In this document: piece by piece, positions 7,925 to 16,219 of the stretch
Numbering within the stretch: the stretch's first letter is position 1
How the letters are laid out: the number at the start of each line of letters is the position of its first letter
Assembly: GCF_002895925.1 (NCBI RefSeq)
Contig: NZ_NWUO01000006.1
Location: forward strand, 1-64,000
Length of the DNA stretch: 64,000 nucleotides
Source: Mixta theicola
Lineage (GTDB): Bacteria; Pseudomonadota; Gammaproteobacteria; Enterobacterales; Enterobacteriaceae
Direction: 5' to 3'
Translations under genes and position numbers: made by a program
The notes under the pieces: generated by a model
Told to the model about the DNA's origin: nothing
The model's input: the letters and a program-made list of their open reading frames with translations, nothing else
The model's database searches: none

Positions 7925-8983
7925 ATGGAATATGCGTTTGGGTTATTTAGAAACAGGGAAAAGCCAGCTGAAGAAAATGAGGCATTGCTACAAGAGATCA
8001 TAGCAACTCATAATAACTCGCTTTATGAGCGACTTATTTGTCAAAACCTCCTTTCAGGTATCAATACCATTGAAATTATTCGTAATTCATTACTTAACTC
8101 CAGCGAAGAGCTAAAGAAAGAAGAAAATATCATTGAGCGCCTTAATGAAAAGAACCTGTATGCACGCAATTGTATCCAGGCGCTGTTGGATAAAGCATGT
8201 CATTTTAAACAGCAAGCCGAAAATAGGATCTTGGTCAGCCAGGCGTTGCAGGCGGCGGTAGATGAGATTAACGACTGCATAAGCGATATTAACCGTCTGG
8301 CCAACCAAACCGATCTGTTGGCGATCAACTCAGCAATAGAAGCGGCCAGGGTTGGCGCAATGGGACGCGGCTTTACCGTTCTTTCAAAGGAAGTAAAAAG
8401 CCTGGCGGAGGAGGTAAAAAGGCAGTCTGCTAAAATAGAAAAAATCACCGGCCATATTAATCTGTCGGCCAGTCAGGTCTGTGATAATACCGCAACGGTT
8501 ATCAATACCCTGTCTACCGTTAAAAAAGAGATTGAACAAGTCTGCGAAGCGTTAGAGCAAATTATTAAACGCTCCGGGCGTATGCAATCGGTTATCCGCT
8601 TTATTTCCCAACAGCAGTTCCTTAATACGGTTAAGCTTGATCATATTATCTGGAAGCAGCAGGTCTATTCTCTACTGTTTAATAAAGATAAAAAGGGAAA
8701 AGTGAATACCCATCATGAGTGTCGCCTGGGTAAATGGTATTACGAGGGAGAAGGCCGTACGCTGTTTGCCGGAAACGATCATTTTCGCCAGCTTGAGCGG
8801 CCTCATGCCGATGTACACAACAATGGGCGCGCGGCGCTGACGGCGTTTGACAAGGGCGATATTAAAGCGCTTGCCGATTTGCTGGGGAAAATGGAACACG
8901 CCAGCTCCCAGGTGATCCTGATTATCGATCGCCTGATTGAGCATATTACTCCGGACTATATCGCCCAGGCCCGCGGCCATTAA
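7925..8983 (+). CDS. Soluble methyl-accepting chemotaxis protein with C-terminal CZB domain
   Basis: A 352-residue cytoplasmic chemoreceptor. It has no transmembrane segment or periplasmic domain. After a coiled-coil N-terminus, the MCP signalling tip is seen at about residues 120-160 (NQTDLLAINSAIEAARVG, then GRGFTVLSKEVKSLAEEVK), the part that contacts CheA/CheW. The C-terminal third is a CZB zinc-binding domain: HHECRLGKWYYEG with Cys 266, followed by a PH..VH motif (PHADVH). CZB domains bind zinc through one Cys and three His and are known in TlpD-type receptors and the cyclase DgcZ, where they sense zinc or hypochlorous acid. The likely role is to sense intracellular zinc or oxidants and feed the flagellar pathway. 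Start context is weak (AAGCGGG about nine bases upstream). Confidence 0.87.
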   Translation: MEYAFGLFRNREKPAEENEALLQEIIATHNNSLYERLICQNLLSGINTIEIIRNSLLNSSEELKKEENIIERLNEKNLYARNCIQALLDKACHFKQQAENRILVSQALQAAVDEINDCISDINRLANQTDLLAINSAIEAARVGAMGRGFTVLSKEVKSLAEEVKRQSAKIEKITGHINLSASQVCDNTATVINTLSTVKKEIEQVCEALEQIIKRSGRMQSVIRFISQQQFLNTVKLDHIIWKQQVYSLLFNKDKKGKVNTHHECRLGKWYYEGEGRTLFAGNDHFRQLERPHADVHNNGRAALTAFDKGDIKALADLLGKMEHASSQVILIIDRLIEHITPDYIAQARGH

Positions 8984-8988
8984 AAAAT

Positions 8989-9046
8989 CCCGTATCGTTA
9001 ACCGCATTACAAGCCAGCTTCAGCAGTTCAACGATACGGGCTTTTT
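8989..9046. terminator. Bidirectional terminator between the chemoreceptor and bcsG
   Basis: CCCGTATCGTT (8989-8999) pairs perfectly with AACGATACGGG (9030-9040) across a 30-base loop. It is followed by CTTTTTA on the plus strand and preceded by TAAAAAAT, which gives a T run on the minus strand. It can serve the chemoreceptor (plus) and bcsG (minus). The long loop is unusual. Confidence 0.7.
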
Positions 9047-9103
9047 ACGTCTCGACGGTAAAGGTCTGGCGGACGCCGGTATAACGCGGCCGCCAGAGCA
9101 GGA

Positions 9104-10765
9104 TTACTGCGGATAAGGCACCCAGTCGCCGCCGTTCAGGCGTATCCACGGCTTGCCTTGGTACATCATCACCACCGCATTATCATTTTCTGAAACCACC
9201 GGCGTCTGCGGCAGGTTTTCCGTGAGTACCGACATATTCACGTTAGCCGCATTAAACACCTGCCCGTCCACCACGCGTGAAACCAGCTCAGAAATTGCCT
9301 GCAGGCTGGTCGGCGTATCAACGGTTAACGGCTGTCCCTGATGCGGCGATTTCATACCGACAAAACGAATGCCCACCGGAACATGAGTAATGCCTGGGCT
9401 GGGAATATCACGCAGGCCGGACATCTGCATCTTATCGCCCACCAGGGCGGCGCCATGTTCCGGCACCACCATTACCATCACCCGCCGTCCCGATTTCTCC
9501 AGGTTAGTCAGGAAAGCATCCAGCTGATCGAACAGCACCTGCGCACGCGGTTTATACGGGGCCGTACCGGAGCTGCCCAGTTCGCGCGTGCCGTCATGAA
9601 GCGGGATCAGGTTGTAAAAAGTTGCGGTGCGCGCCTCGTTGCTTTTGGTACGATCGTCCAGCCAGCGCTGCATCAGCTGCGCATCGTTATAGACCGGCGA
9701 ACCGTCAAACGAGGTCAGTTCCGGCGCAATCCCGGCCTGCGACATTAACGGCGCCTGAAGATCGCCATCTCTACGCAGCTCTTGCAGGTAATTACCGAAT
9801 ACGCCGGTGTGGTCCATCATCAGCTGTTCTTTAAAGCCCAGCTTCGCCAGGTTATCAAACAGATAGCATTGCTGTTCGGCGGGTTTATAAAGATCGCTAT
9901 GCGACGTCTGGCCGCAGCTGGCGCGCAGCAGACGAATACCGGCCGGGCCGCTGTAGCCGGTCGCCGAGTTATAGTTATTGAGCAGAATATCAAAGTGCTT
10001 CCACAGCGGATGGTCGCGCAGCTGCACCGCATCCATATCTGACCAGGCGAGCGAGCAGATATTAATAATCAGCACGTCAAACGGCTGCGAGTCGGGCGAC
10101 AGCATCGCCGGGAACTGGGTGACGCGCTGCTTTTCCGTCTGATAAAAGCGGTTCAGATACGCCGTCAGATTGGCGCTGGTCGGCGGCGCGGTTTCATCCA
10201 GGGCATTTTTATCCGCGGCGGCGTTATTCGCCGATGTTTTGCTGTTCAGCACCACGTCCGGCGTGGCCGATGTGGTCGGCAGCAGCGAGATCGACGGCCC
10301 GGCGAGATTGATCACGTTTATCCAGATCAGCAGCAGCGAAACCAGCACCGTGATGCGCACCCACAGGGAAATAAACAGATACAGTACCAGCATGACAAAG
10401 GCGGCGCCCAGCATCTGCCAGTTAATAAAACGGTTAACCAGATCGAGCAGATAAGCGCCGGAAAAGCCTGCCAGCTGCCCGCCCTGGCTCAAAATACTGG
10501 CCGGGCCAGGCAGCCAGGTATCGTGCCAAAACAGCGCCAGACCGATCGGTAAGGAAATCCAGCTACGCAGACGATGCAGCCGCTGCGAGGGAAGCGGGAA
10601 CAGCAGCCAGGCGAGAAACACCAGATTCGCCAGCGCATGAAAATTAAGATAGCCAAACCACAGCAGCGCAAATTTAATTAAAAAATAGAAATTCCAGCCG
10701 CCCAGCCCGCGCCAGCTACGCCAGAAAGCAGCCGTGGCAGGCTGCGTCTTTTTACCATCAGTCAT
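9104..10765 (-). CDS. bcsG: Cellulose phosphoethanolamine transferase BcsG
   Basis: Inner-membrane enzyme that transfers phosphoethanolamine from phosphatidylethanolamine to nascent cellulose at the periplasmic face; it also supports BcsA. It has 553 residues (E. coli about 559). Residues 1-155 contain several membrane helices. The periplasmic alkaline-phosphatase-like domain holds the zinc/nucleophile region: Cys 237 in NICSLAW and Ser 272 in TGYSGPAG, equivalent to E. coli C243 and S278. Later VVPEHGAAL supplies the conserved Glu-His pair. It is the last gene of the minus-strand bcsEFG operon, overlapping bcsF by one base. Its presence predicts modified (pEtN) cellulose. Confidence 0.94.
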   Translation of the reverse strand: MTDGKKTQPATAAFWRSWRGLGGWNFYFLIKFALLWFGYLNFHALANLVFLAWLLFPLPSQRLHRLRSWISLPIGLALFWHDTWLPGPASILSQGGQLAGFSGAYLLDLVNRFINWQMLGAAFVMLVLYLFISLWVRITVLVSLLLIWINVINLAGPSISLLPTTSATPDVVLNSKTSANNAAADKNALDETAPPTSANLTAYLNRFYQTEKQRVTQFPAMLSPDSQPFDVLIINICSLAWSDMDAVQLRDHPLWKHFDILLNNYNSATGYSGPAGIRLLRASCGQTSHSDLYKPAEQQCYLFDNLAKLGFKEQLMMDHTGVFGNYLQELRRDGDLQAPLMSQAGIAPELTSFDGSPVYNDAQLMQRWLDDRTKSNEARTATFYNLIPLHDGTRELGSSGTAPYKPRAQVLFDQLDAFLTNLEKSGRRVMVMVVPEHGAALVGDKMQMSGLRDIPSPGITHVPVGIRFVGMKSPHQGQPLTVDTPTSLQAISELVSRVVDGQVFNAANVNMSVLTENLPQTPVVSENDNAVVMMYQGKPWIRLNGGDWVPYPQ

Positions 10766-10953
10766 TATTTATCTTTATCCGTTTTGGTGGACCGGCGTTG
10801 CCAGGTACCTTCATATTTTAACGAGCGTGGCGGCAACAGCCGCTGCGTAACGCCGCGCCAGCGGGCGGGAAGCCAGCGGGTATACAGCGGTTTCGTCAGC
10901 AGCGCGATCAGAACCAGCAGAATCAAAATCTGCACGCCATCCATTAATGTCAT
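10765..10953 (-). CDS. bcsF: Small membrane protein BcsF
   Basis: 62 residues with one N-terminal transmembrane helix (VQILILLVLIALLTKPLY) and a basic cytoplasmic tail. BcsF recruits BcsE to the membrane in the E. coli Bcs complex and is required with BcsE and BcsG for full cellulose secretion. Position and length are typical: it starts inside the last codons of bcsE (4-base overlap) and ends on the first base of bcsG. Confidence 0.9.
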   Translation of the reverse strand: MTLMDGVQILILLVLIALLTKPLYTRWLPARWRGVTQRLLPPRSLKYEGTWQRRSTKTDKDK

Positions 10954-12500
10954 TCGCGCGGAACCCCCTGTTGATTAAAGCTGAGCACGATCGGCTGCGG
11001 TGTCTGATGCTCGATCGGCTGCGGCGGCGTAACCTCCGGCAGCGCGACGTTTATTTCTGGCGGCATATCTTTCCACGCCTCCGGCACCAGCGCTTTCATC
11101 TGCCTGATTTCAGAAAGGATCTGTAAATCTTCAAACCAGACCAGGCGGTTGGAAAACAGCTCGTCGTGCGGCAGGCGGAAAATAAACTTCAGCGCGGTAT
11201 CAAGATCGTTATAGCGGCATGAGGAAAGAAACAGGTAAAGCCGATCGCCGCGCACCGTGACCAGATCGCCGTAACGACGCGGCTTACATAACGTGAGCGC
11301 TTGCTCTGGTTTTAGCTCAGGCACCGGGCGCAACGCCACCAGCAGACCTTTGCCGTTTTCCGGCAGCAGCGTATTGCTGACCAGCTGCGCAACCGACTGG
11401 CAGAAGGCATCCAGCGGCAAAAAGCCTTTCTGCTGCAGCGGCTGGAGCGACTGCAACAGCGCATCCAGATTGGCTGGCACATGGCGGTTATAGCGCTGTC
11501 CCTGAATGCTTTCCAGCGTGGTCAAAAAGCGCGACATCGGCGCGCCAAAGGGCACGATAGCATTAACGCCGCAGGCTAACAGCAGACGTTCGTCGCTGTA
11601 GCGCAGGCTGGTTTGCATTTCACGCACCATAATCTTCAACCCGGCTCCGCGCGCGCGTCGCAGGCTGTGGATATTCTGGGCCAGCGTGCGGATCTCCTCG
11701 TTATGGTTCAGACAGAAAATCACGGTGGCGGAATCCGCCTGCTGCGCGCGTGAGGCAACCATATCGTTACTGTCAAACAGCTGCCAATGGCTGGAAAGCG
11801 GCGGCGCGCCTTCCAGTACCTGGCGCTCAGCAATGCAGACGGCTTCATCGTTCAGCGACAGCGGCGTGTTCTGATCGTCTTCACGCATGGCCGCAAAGCC
11901 TGAGTCCTGGGCGGTTAAGCGTAGCGTCCGATCCGCCATCAGACGTTGATCGTGACACCACCAGCTAACGCGATAATTCCAGCTGTCCTGCTGATACTCC
12001 AGGTGAGCGAGGCCGTTTAATTGCCGAAAGCTATTCAGTAACATCTGATGTAAATTATTTACACCGGAGCCGGAAGTGATAATTAACAGGCAGCAATGAC
12101 GCGCGGACAGAGTACGGTTAATTTTTTTTATCCATGCGTTTACTTCCGCAGGTGATAGTTTTTCCAGGAAAGAAAAATTATTGAAAAATAAAATTAACCG
12201 CGGCTTCGCTGAAAGCGTACGGGCTAAATCTTCCGGCAAATTTAACAGCGCGCGAGGTTTTTCCGGCAAAGAATAAAAAGGAATACGCTCCGGCCCCTGA
12301 GACAGCGCGGGTTCCAGTAACGCTTGCGGCTTTTCACCGGCGCTGATCAGCGTCAGCGCCTTCTGCGCGCCGATAACCTGACGCGCCAGCCTGCGGGCAT
12401 CCTCAGGCCGGTTAACGGTAAGCCAGTAGCAGCCCGGCGGCTGCATTTCAATTAATTCATTTTGAACCTGCTCAATGCCGAGCGTAAAAGAGAGTGCCAT
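10950..12500 (-). CDS. bcsE: c-di-GMP-binding cellulose synthesis protein BcsE
   Basis: 516-residue cytosolic regulator of cellulose synthesis (E. coli 523). The C-terminal GIL domain (GGDEF I-site-like) has the c-di-GMP binding signature RxGD in LCKPRRYGDLVTVRGDRL (about residues 415-432). The N-terminal part matches the degenerate NTPase/REC-like modules of BcsE. It binds c-di-GMP, BcsF at the membrane and BcsRQ in the synthase assembly. It is the first gene of bcsEFG and divergent from bcsR, so both operons share the 174-base promoter region 12501-12674. Confidence 0.93.
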   Translation of the reverse strand: MALSFTLGIEQVQNELIEMQPPGCYWLTVNRPEDARRLARQVIGAQKALTLISAGEKPQALLEPALSQGPERIPFYSLPEKPRALLNLPEDLARTLSAKPRLILFFNNFSFLEKLSPAEVNAWIKKINRTLSARHCCLLIITSGSGVNNLHQMLLNSFRQLNGLAHLEYQQDSWNYRVSWWCHDQRLMADRTLRLTAQDSGFAAMREDDQNTPLSLNDEAVCIAERQVLEGAPPLSSHWQLFDSNDMVASRAQQADSATVIFCLNHNEEIRTLAQNIHSLRRARGAGLKIMVREMQTSLRYSDERLLLACGVNAIVPFGAPMSRFLTTLESIQGQRYNRHVPANLDALLQSLQPLQQKGFLPLDAFCQSVAQLVSNTLLPENGKGLLVALRPVPELKPEQALTLCKPRRYGDLVTVRGDRLYLFLSSCRYNDLDTALKFIFRLPHDELFSNRLVWFEDLQILSEIRQMKALVPEAWKDMPPEINVALPEVTPPQPIEHQTPQPIVLSFNQQGVPRE

Positions 12501-12613
12501 AGAAGTTTCGCAAATTGGTTCAACCGAAGCTATTTTATTATAGACAGCGATTTATTTCGCCTGGATAATTTAAGCAAATATAATAAAACGCCAGGCCATA
12601 TGTTTAGCCTGCA

Positions 12614-12632
12614 TCCTTACTGTCGGTAAGGA
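12614..12632. promoter_or_regulatory. Inverted repeat in the divergent bcsE/bcsR promoter region
   Basis: TCCTTAC (12614-12620) and GTAAGGA (12626-12632) form a perfect 7-bp stem with the 5-base loop TGTCG, followed by an A run. It lies 42 bases before bcsR. It may be an operator or a 5' UTR hairpin. No known regulator motif is recognised. Confidence 0.35.
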
Positions 12633-12674
12633 AAAAACGAACGCTATTCAATGACTTTTTTAATGGCAAGGTAA

Positions 12675-12878
12675 ATGAAACAACCGCAAGAAATTTCTGA
12701 CACGCCTGATAATACCGGGCTGCATGATGACATTCGCACGCTTGGCGAAGCCTTTTCTTTTTCTGCATTTCGCTATGTTGATATTGCGCGTGAAGAACGG
12801 CTGACGGCTATTCTGGCGCGCTGGCCGCTGCTGAATGAGCTATCCGCGGAGCAGAAGGAACAGGCATGCCGGTCGTAG
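12675..12878 (+). CDS. bcsR: Cellulose biosynthesis protein BcsR
   Basis: 67-residue cytosolic protein. It contains the conserved DDIRTLGEAFSFSAFRYVDI core of BcsR (about residues 15-36). In E. coli BcsR forms a regulatory complex with BcsQ on the inner side of the synthase and is essential for cellulose secretion. The short AAGG-TAA-ATG context supports the start. Its end overlaps the bcsQ start by 13 bases, so the two products are probably made in step. Confidence 0.88.
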   Translation: MKQPQEISDTPDNTGLHDDIRTLGEAFSFSAFRYVDIAREERLTAILARWPLLNELSAEQKEQACRS

Positions 12879-13597
12879 CGCTACAGGGCGTGCGGGGAGG
12901 GGCGGGCACCACCTCCGTAACGGCGGCCCTGGCCTGGGTTTTACAGCAGCTGGGCGAGCCGACGATAGTGATGGACTGGTCGCCGAGCAATCAGCTGCGT
13001 CAGCATTTTAATACGCCGCAGGGCGAGACTCGCGGCTGGATGCGCGCCATGCTGGACGGCGGCTCCCCGCAGCATGTGGCGTTACGCTATCCAGGCGGCC
13101 CCGATTTTATCCCGTTTGGTCAGCTAACCAGCGCCGAGCGCGCACGCTTTTACGCCGATCCGGCGCAGTTTGCCAACGGCTGGCTGCCTTACCTTGCCGC
13201 GCTAAAAACCCATTACCGCTGGGTTTTGCTCGATTTGCCGGGCGGCGAGCAGCCCTGGCTGCAGCCGGTTTATGCACAGGCCGATCGGCTGATTCAGCTG
13301 TTGTCGGCCGACGCCAACTGTCATCTGCGGCTGCATCAGCCCGCCGCCGATCTTCAGCCGCTTTATCTGCTTAACCAGTTTAACGCCAACAGCAAAGTGC
13401 AGCAGGATCTGCATCAGCTATGGATGAGCACGTTGCGCAACCTGATTCCGCTGATGATCCATCGTGATGAGGCGCTGTTTGAAGCGCTGCTGAATAAGCA
13501 GCCGCTGGGCGAGTATCGGCCGCTGGCGCTGGCCAGCGAAGAGATCGCCACGCTGGCGAACTGGCTGATTATACATATCCGCGGGGAGAGCGTATGA
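12866..13597 (+). CDS. bcsQ: MinD-like ATPase BcsQ (YhjQ)
   Basis: 243-residue SIMIBI-class ATPase of the Bcs complex, needed for polar localisation and for cellulose production. The deviant P-loop reads GVRGGAGTTS (residues 8-17), as in E. coli BcsQ where Lys of the classical KGG.GKT is replaced. The Walker B-like segment is RWVLLDLPGGEQP. The frame is intact; E. coli K-12 carries a nonsense codon here that silences cellulose, whereas this copy appears functional. It overlaps bcsR (13 bases) and bcsA (4 bases). Confidence 0.93.
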   Translation: MPVVALQGVRGGAGTTSVTAALAWVLQQLGEPTIVMDWSPSNQLRQHFNTPQGETRGWMRAMLDGGSPQHVALRYPGGPDFIPFGQLTSAERARFYADPAQFANGWLPYLAALKTHYRWVLLDLPGGEQPWLQPVYAQADRLIQLLSADANCHLRLHQPAADLQPLYLLNQFNANSKVQQDLHQLWMSTLRNLIPLMIHRDEALFEALLNKQPLGEYRPLALASEEIATLANWLIIHIRGESV

Positions 13598-16200
13598 ATC
13601 CGTTACGCTGGCTCATCGCGGCGCCGGCCTGGCAGACGCTGAGCGCGCGTTATGACGGCTATCTTCAGGCCGGAGCCTCAAGGCTGGCGGCCGGTATCCA
13701 CTGTTTCTGGCTGGCGCTGGGCTGGTCTCTGCTGCGTTTTGAAACCCCTGACTGGCAGCGCATTATTGCGCAGCGCCGAACGCTGTATCCGCACATTTCT
13801 CCGGAGCGCCCGCGCCCGCTGGACATCGTGCGCTTTTTCTCGCAGAGCCTGTGGCTGCTGCTTTGCCTGCCGCAGGACGGCAGCGCCGTTAGCCAACGTA
13901 AAAGGTTTAATGCGTTTCGCCACCTGTTCAGCTGGCGGCAACGCTTTTATCTGTGGCTTGATCGCCTGCCGCAGCGTATTCAACATGGCGAGCGGCTGGA
14001 ACAGCGGGTTAGCCGTCTGCCGCCGCTGCTGCGCAAGCTGATATTTGTCTCGTGCAGCATTGCCGCCGCCCTGCTGGCGCTGCTCTGTATTTCCCAGCCG
14101 TTTGATCTGTTTACGCAGTTTATCTTTGTGGTGGTGCTGTGGGGGCTGGCGATGGTGGTGCGGCGCGTGCCGGGACGGCTGGCGACCATGATGCTGATCG
14201 TGCTGTCGCTGACCGTCTCCTGCCGCTATCTCTGGTGGCGCTACACCTCCACGCTGAACTGGGACGATCCGCTCAGCCTGACCTTCGGCCTGTTGCTTAT
14301 CGGCGCGGAAACCTACGCCTGGGTGGTGCTGGTGCTGGGCTATTTCCAGACGCTGTGGCCGCTGCATCGTCAGCCCGTCTCGCTGCCGGAAGATACCCGC
14401 CTGTGGCCGTCAGTTGACCTGCTGGTGCCCACCTATAACGAGCCGATGAGCGTGGTAAAACCAACCATTTACGCCGCGCTGGGCATCGACTGGCCGAAGG
14501 ATAAGCTCAATATCTATATCCTTGATGACGGCAACCGCCAGGAATTCCGCGATTTTGCGGCCAGCGTTGGCGTCAGATATGTGGCGCGTCCAACGCACGA
14601 GCATGCCAAGGCGGGCAACATCAATAACGCGCTGCGTACCGAATGCCAGAGCGAGTTTGTCACTATTTTTGACTGTGACCACGTGCCGACGCGCTCTTTC
14701 CTGCAGATGACGCTGGGCTGGTTTATCAAAGATAAGAAACTGGCGATGCTGCAAACGCCGCACCATTTCTTCTCTCCCGATCCTTTTGAGCGCAATCTGG
14801 GCCGCTTCCGCCGTACGCCGAATGAGGGCACGCTGTTTTATGGCCTGGTGCAGGATGGCAACGATACCTGGGACGCCACTTTTTTCTGCGGCTCCTGTGC
14901 GGTGCTGCGCCGCAGCGCGCTGGATGAAATCGGCGGCATTGCGGTAGAAACCGTGACGGAAGATGCGCACACCTCGCTGCGTTTGCATCGACGCGGCCAC
15001 ACTTCCGCCTATATCCGTATCCCCCAGGCGGCCGGTCTGGCGACCGAAAGCCTGTCCGCGCATATTGGTCAGCGTATTCGCTGGGCGCGCGGCATGGTGC
15101 AAATTTTCCGCCTCGATAATCCGCTGATGGGGCGCGGCCTGAAGCTGGTGCAGCGGCTGTGCTACGCCAACGCCATGCTGCACTTTCTCTCCGGCATTCC
15201 GCGCCTGATCTTTCTGCTGGCGCCGCTCGCCTTCCTGCTGACCCACGCCTATATCATTTTCGCGCCGGCGATGGCGATCGCCATTTACGTGCTGCCGCAT
15301 ATGCTGCATACCAGCCTGACCAGCTCGCGCATTCAGGGCCGTTATCGACACTCTTTCTGGAGCGAGGTCTATGAAACGGTGCTGGCCTGGTATATTGCCC
15401 GGCCTACCACGGTGGCGCTGTTTAATCCGCACAAGGGCAAATTTAACGTGACGGCGAAGGGCGGCCTGGTAGCGGAACAGCATCTCGACTGGGTGATCAC
15501 CAAGCCTTATATGGCCCTGGTATTGCTCAACCTGGCGGGCGTGTTTATGGCGGGCTGGCGTATCGCTTACGGCCCGCAGAACGAGGTGCTGACGGTGCTG
15601 GTCAGCCTGCTGTGGGTGTTCTACAACATGATTATTCTTGGCGGCGCGGTGGCCGTTTCGGTCGAAGCGCGTCAGATCCGTGAATCGCATCGCGTGGAGA
15701 TGGCGATGCCCGCCGCGATTGCCCGCCAGGATGGACATATGCTGCCCTGTACGCTGCGCGATTATTCGGACGGGGGCGTAGGCGTCGAGCTGCGCGAAAC
15801 CGATGCGCTGAAAGATGGCGAAGAGATCTATCTGCTGCTGCGACGCGGCCAGCAGGAGTTCAGCTTTCCGGCGAAGGTGCAGCGCGTATTTGGCCGACGG
15901 GCCGGTATCCGCCTCAACAAACTTTCTACCGCGGAGCATATTGAATTTATTCAATGTACCTTCGCCCGCGCCGATACCTGGGCGCTGTGGCAGGACGGCT
16001 TTCCGGAAGATAAACCGATCCAAAGCCTGACCGATATTATGATCCTGGGTTTTAAAGGTTACATTCGCTTGGCTGAGTATGGTCCGGTGCGATTACGCCA
16101 GCTGTTCTTAATACTGACCGCCTTCCTTTCCTGGCTGGCGTCGTTTTTTCCCAAAGGCGTGGGAAGCGCAACGGCAGGCGTTGCCGGTGTAAAACAATGA
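13594..16200 (+). CDS. bcsA: Cellulose synthase catalytic subunit BcsA
   Basis: UDP-glucose-dependent processive beta-1,4-glucan synthase of the inner membrane; family GT2, 868 residues as in enterobacteria. Catalytic motifs are complete: DDG at 311-313, DCD at 360-362, TED at 455-457 and QRIRW at 493-497. Several membrane helices lie before and after the GT domain. The C-terminal PilZ domain (RQIRESHR from 693, then DYSDGGVG) binds c-di-GMP and releases the gating loop. It follows bcsQ with a 4-base overlap and precedes bcsB by 19 bases. Activity should rise with c-di-GMP, which the nearby phosphodiesterases PdeK and PdeH can lower. Confidence 0.97.
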   Translation: MNPLRWLIAAPAWQTLSARYDGYLQAGASRLAAGIHCFWLALGWSLLRFETPDWQRIIAQRRTLYPHISPERPRPLDIVRFFSQSLWLLLCLPQDGSAVSQRKRFNAFRHLFSWRQRFYLWLDRLPQRIQHGERLEQRVSRLPPLLRKLIFVSCSIAAALLALLCISQPFDLFTQFIFVVVLWGLAMVVRRVPGRLATMMLIVLSLTVSCRYLWWRYTSTLNWDDPLSLTFGLLLIGAETYAWVVLVLGYFQTLWPLHRQPVSLPEDTRLWPSVDLLVPTYNEPMSVVKPTIYAALGIDWPKDKLNIYILDDGNRQEFRDFAASVGVRYVARPTHEHAKAGNINNALRTECQSEFVTIFDCDHVPTRSFLQMTLGWFIKDKKLAMLQTPHHFFSPDPFERNLGRFRRTPNEGTLFYGLVQDGNDTWDATFFCGSCAVLRRSALDEIGGIAVETVTEDAHTSLRLHRRGHTSAYIRIPQAAGLATESLSAHIGQRIRWARGMVQIFRLDNPLMGRGLKLVQRLCYANAMLHFLSGIPRLIFLLAPLAFLLTHAYIIFAPAMAIAIYVLPHMLHTSLTSSRIQGRYRHSFWSEVYETVLAWYIARPTTVALFNPHKGKFNVTAKGGLVAEQHLDWVITKPYMALVLLNLAGVFMAGWRIAYGPQNEVLTVLVSLLWVFYNMIILGGAVAVSVEARQIRESHRVEMAMPAAIARQDGHMLPCTLRDYSDGGVGVELRETDALKDGEEIYLLLRRGQQEFSFPAKVQRVFGRRAGIRLNKLSTAEHIEFIQCTFARADTWALWQDGFPEDKPIQSLTDIMILGFKGYIRLAEYGPVRLRQLFLILTAFLSWLASFFPKGVGSATAGVAGVKQ

Positions 16201-16219
16201 CTCAACTGATGATGCGACA

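Noticed and set aside
14410-16023. 537-codon minus-strand open frame
   Set aside because: Antisense shadow of bcsA; high-GC codon bias creates long antisense frames here and over bcsC and xfp.
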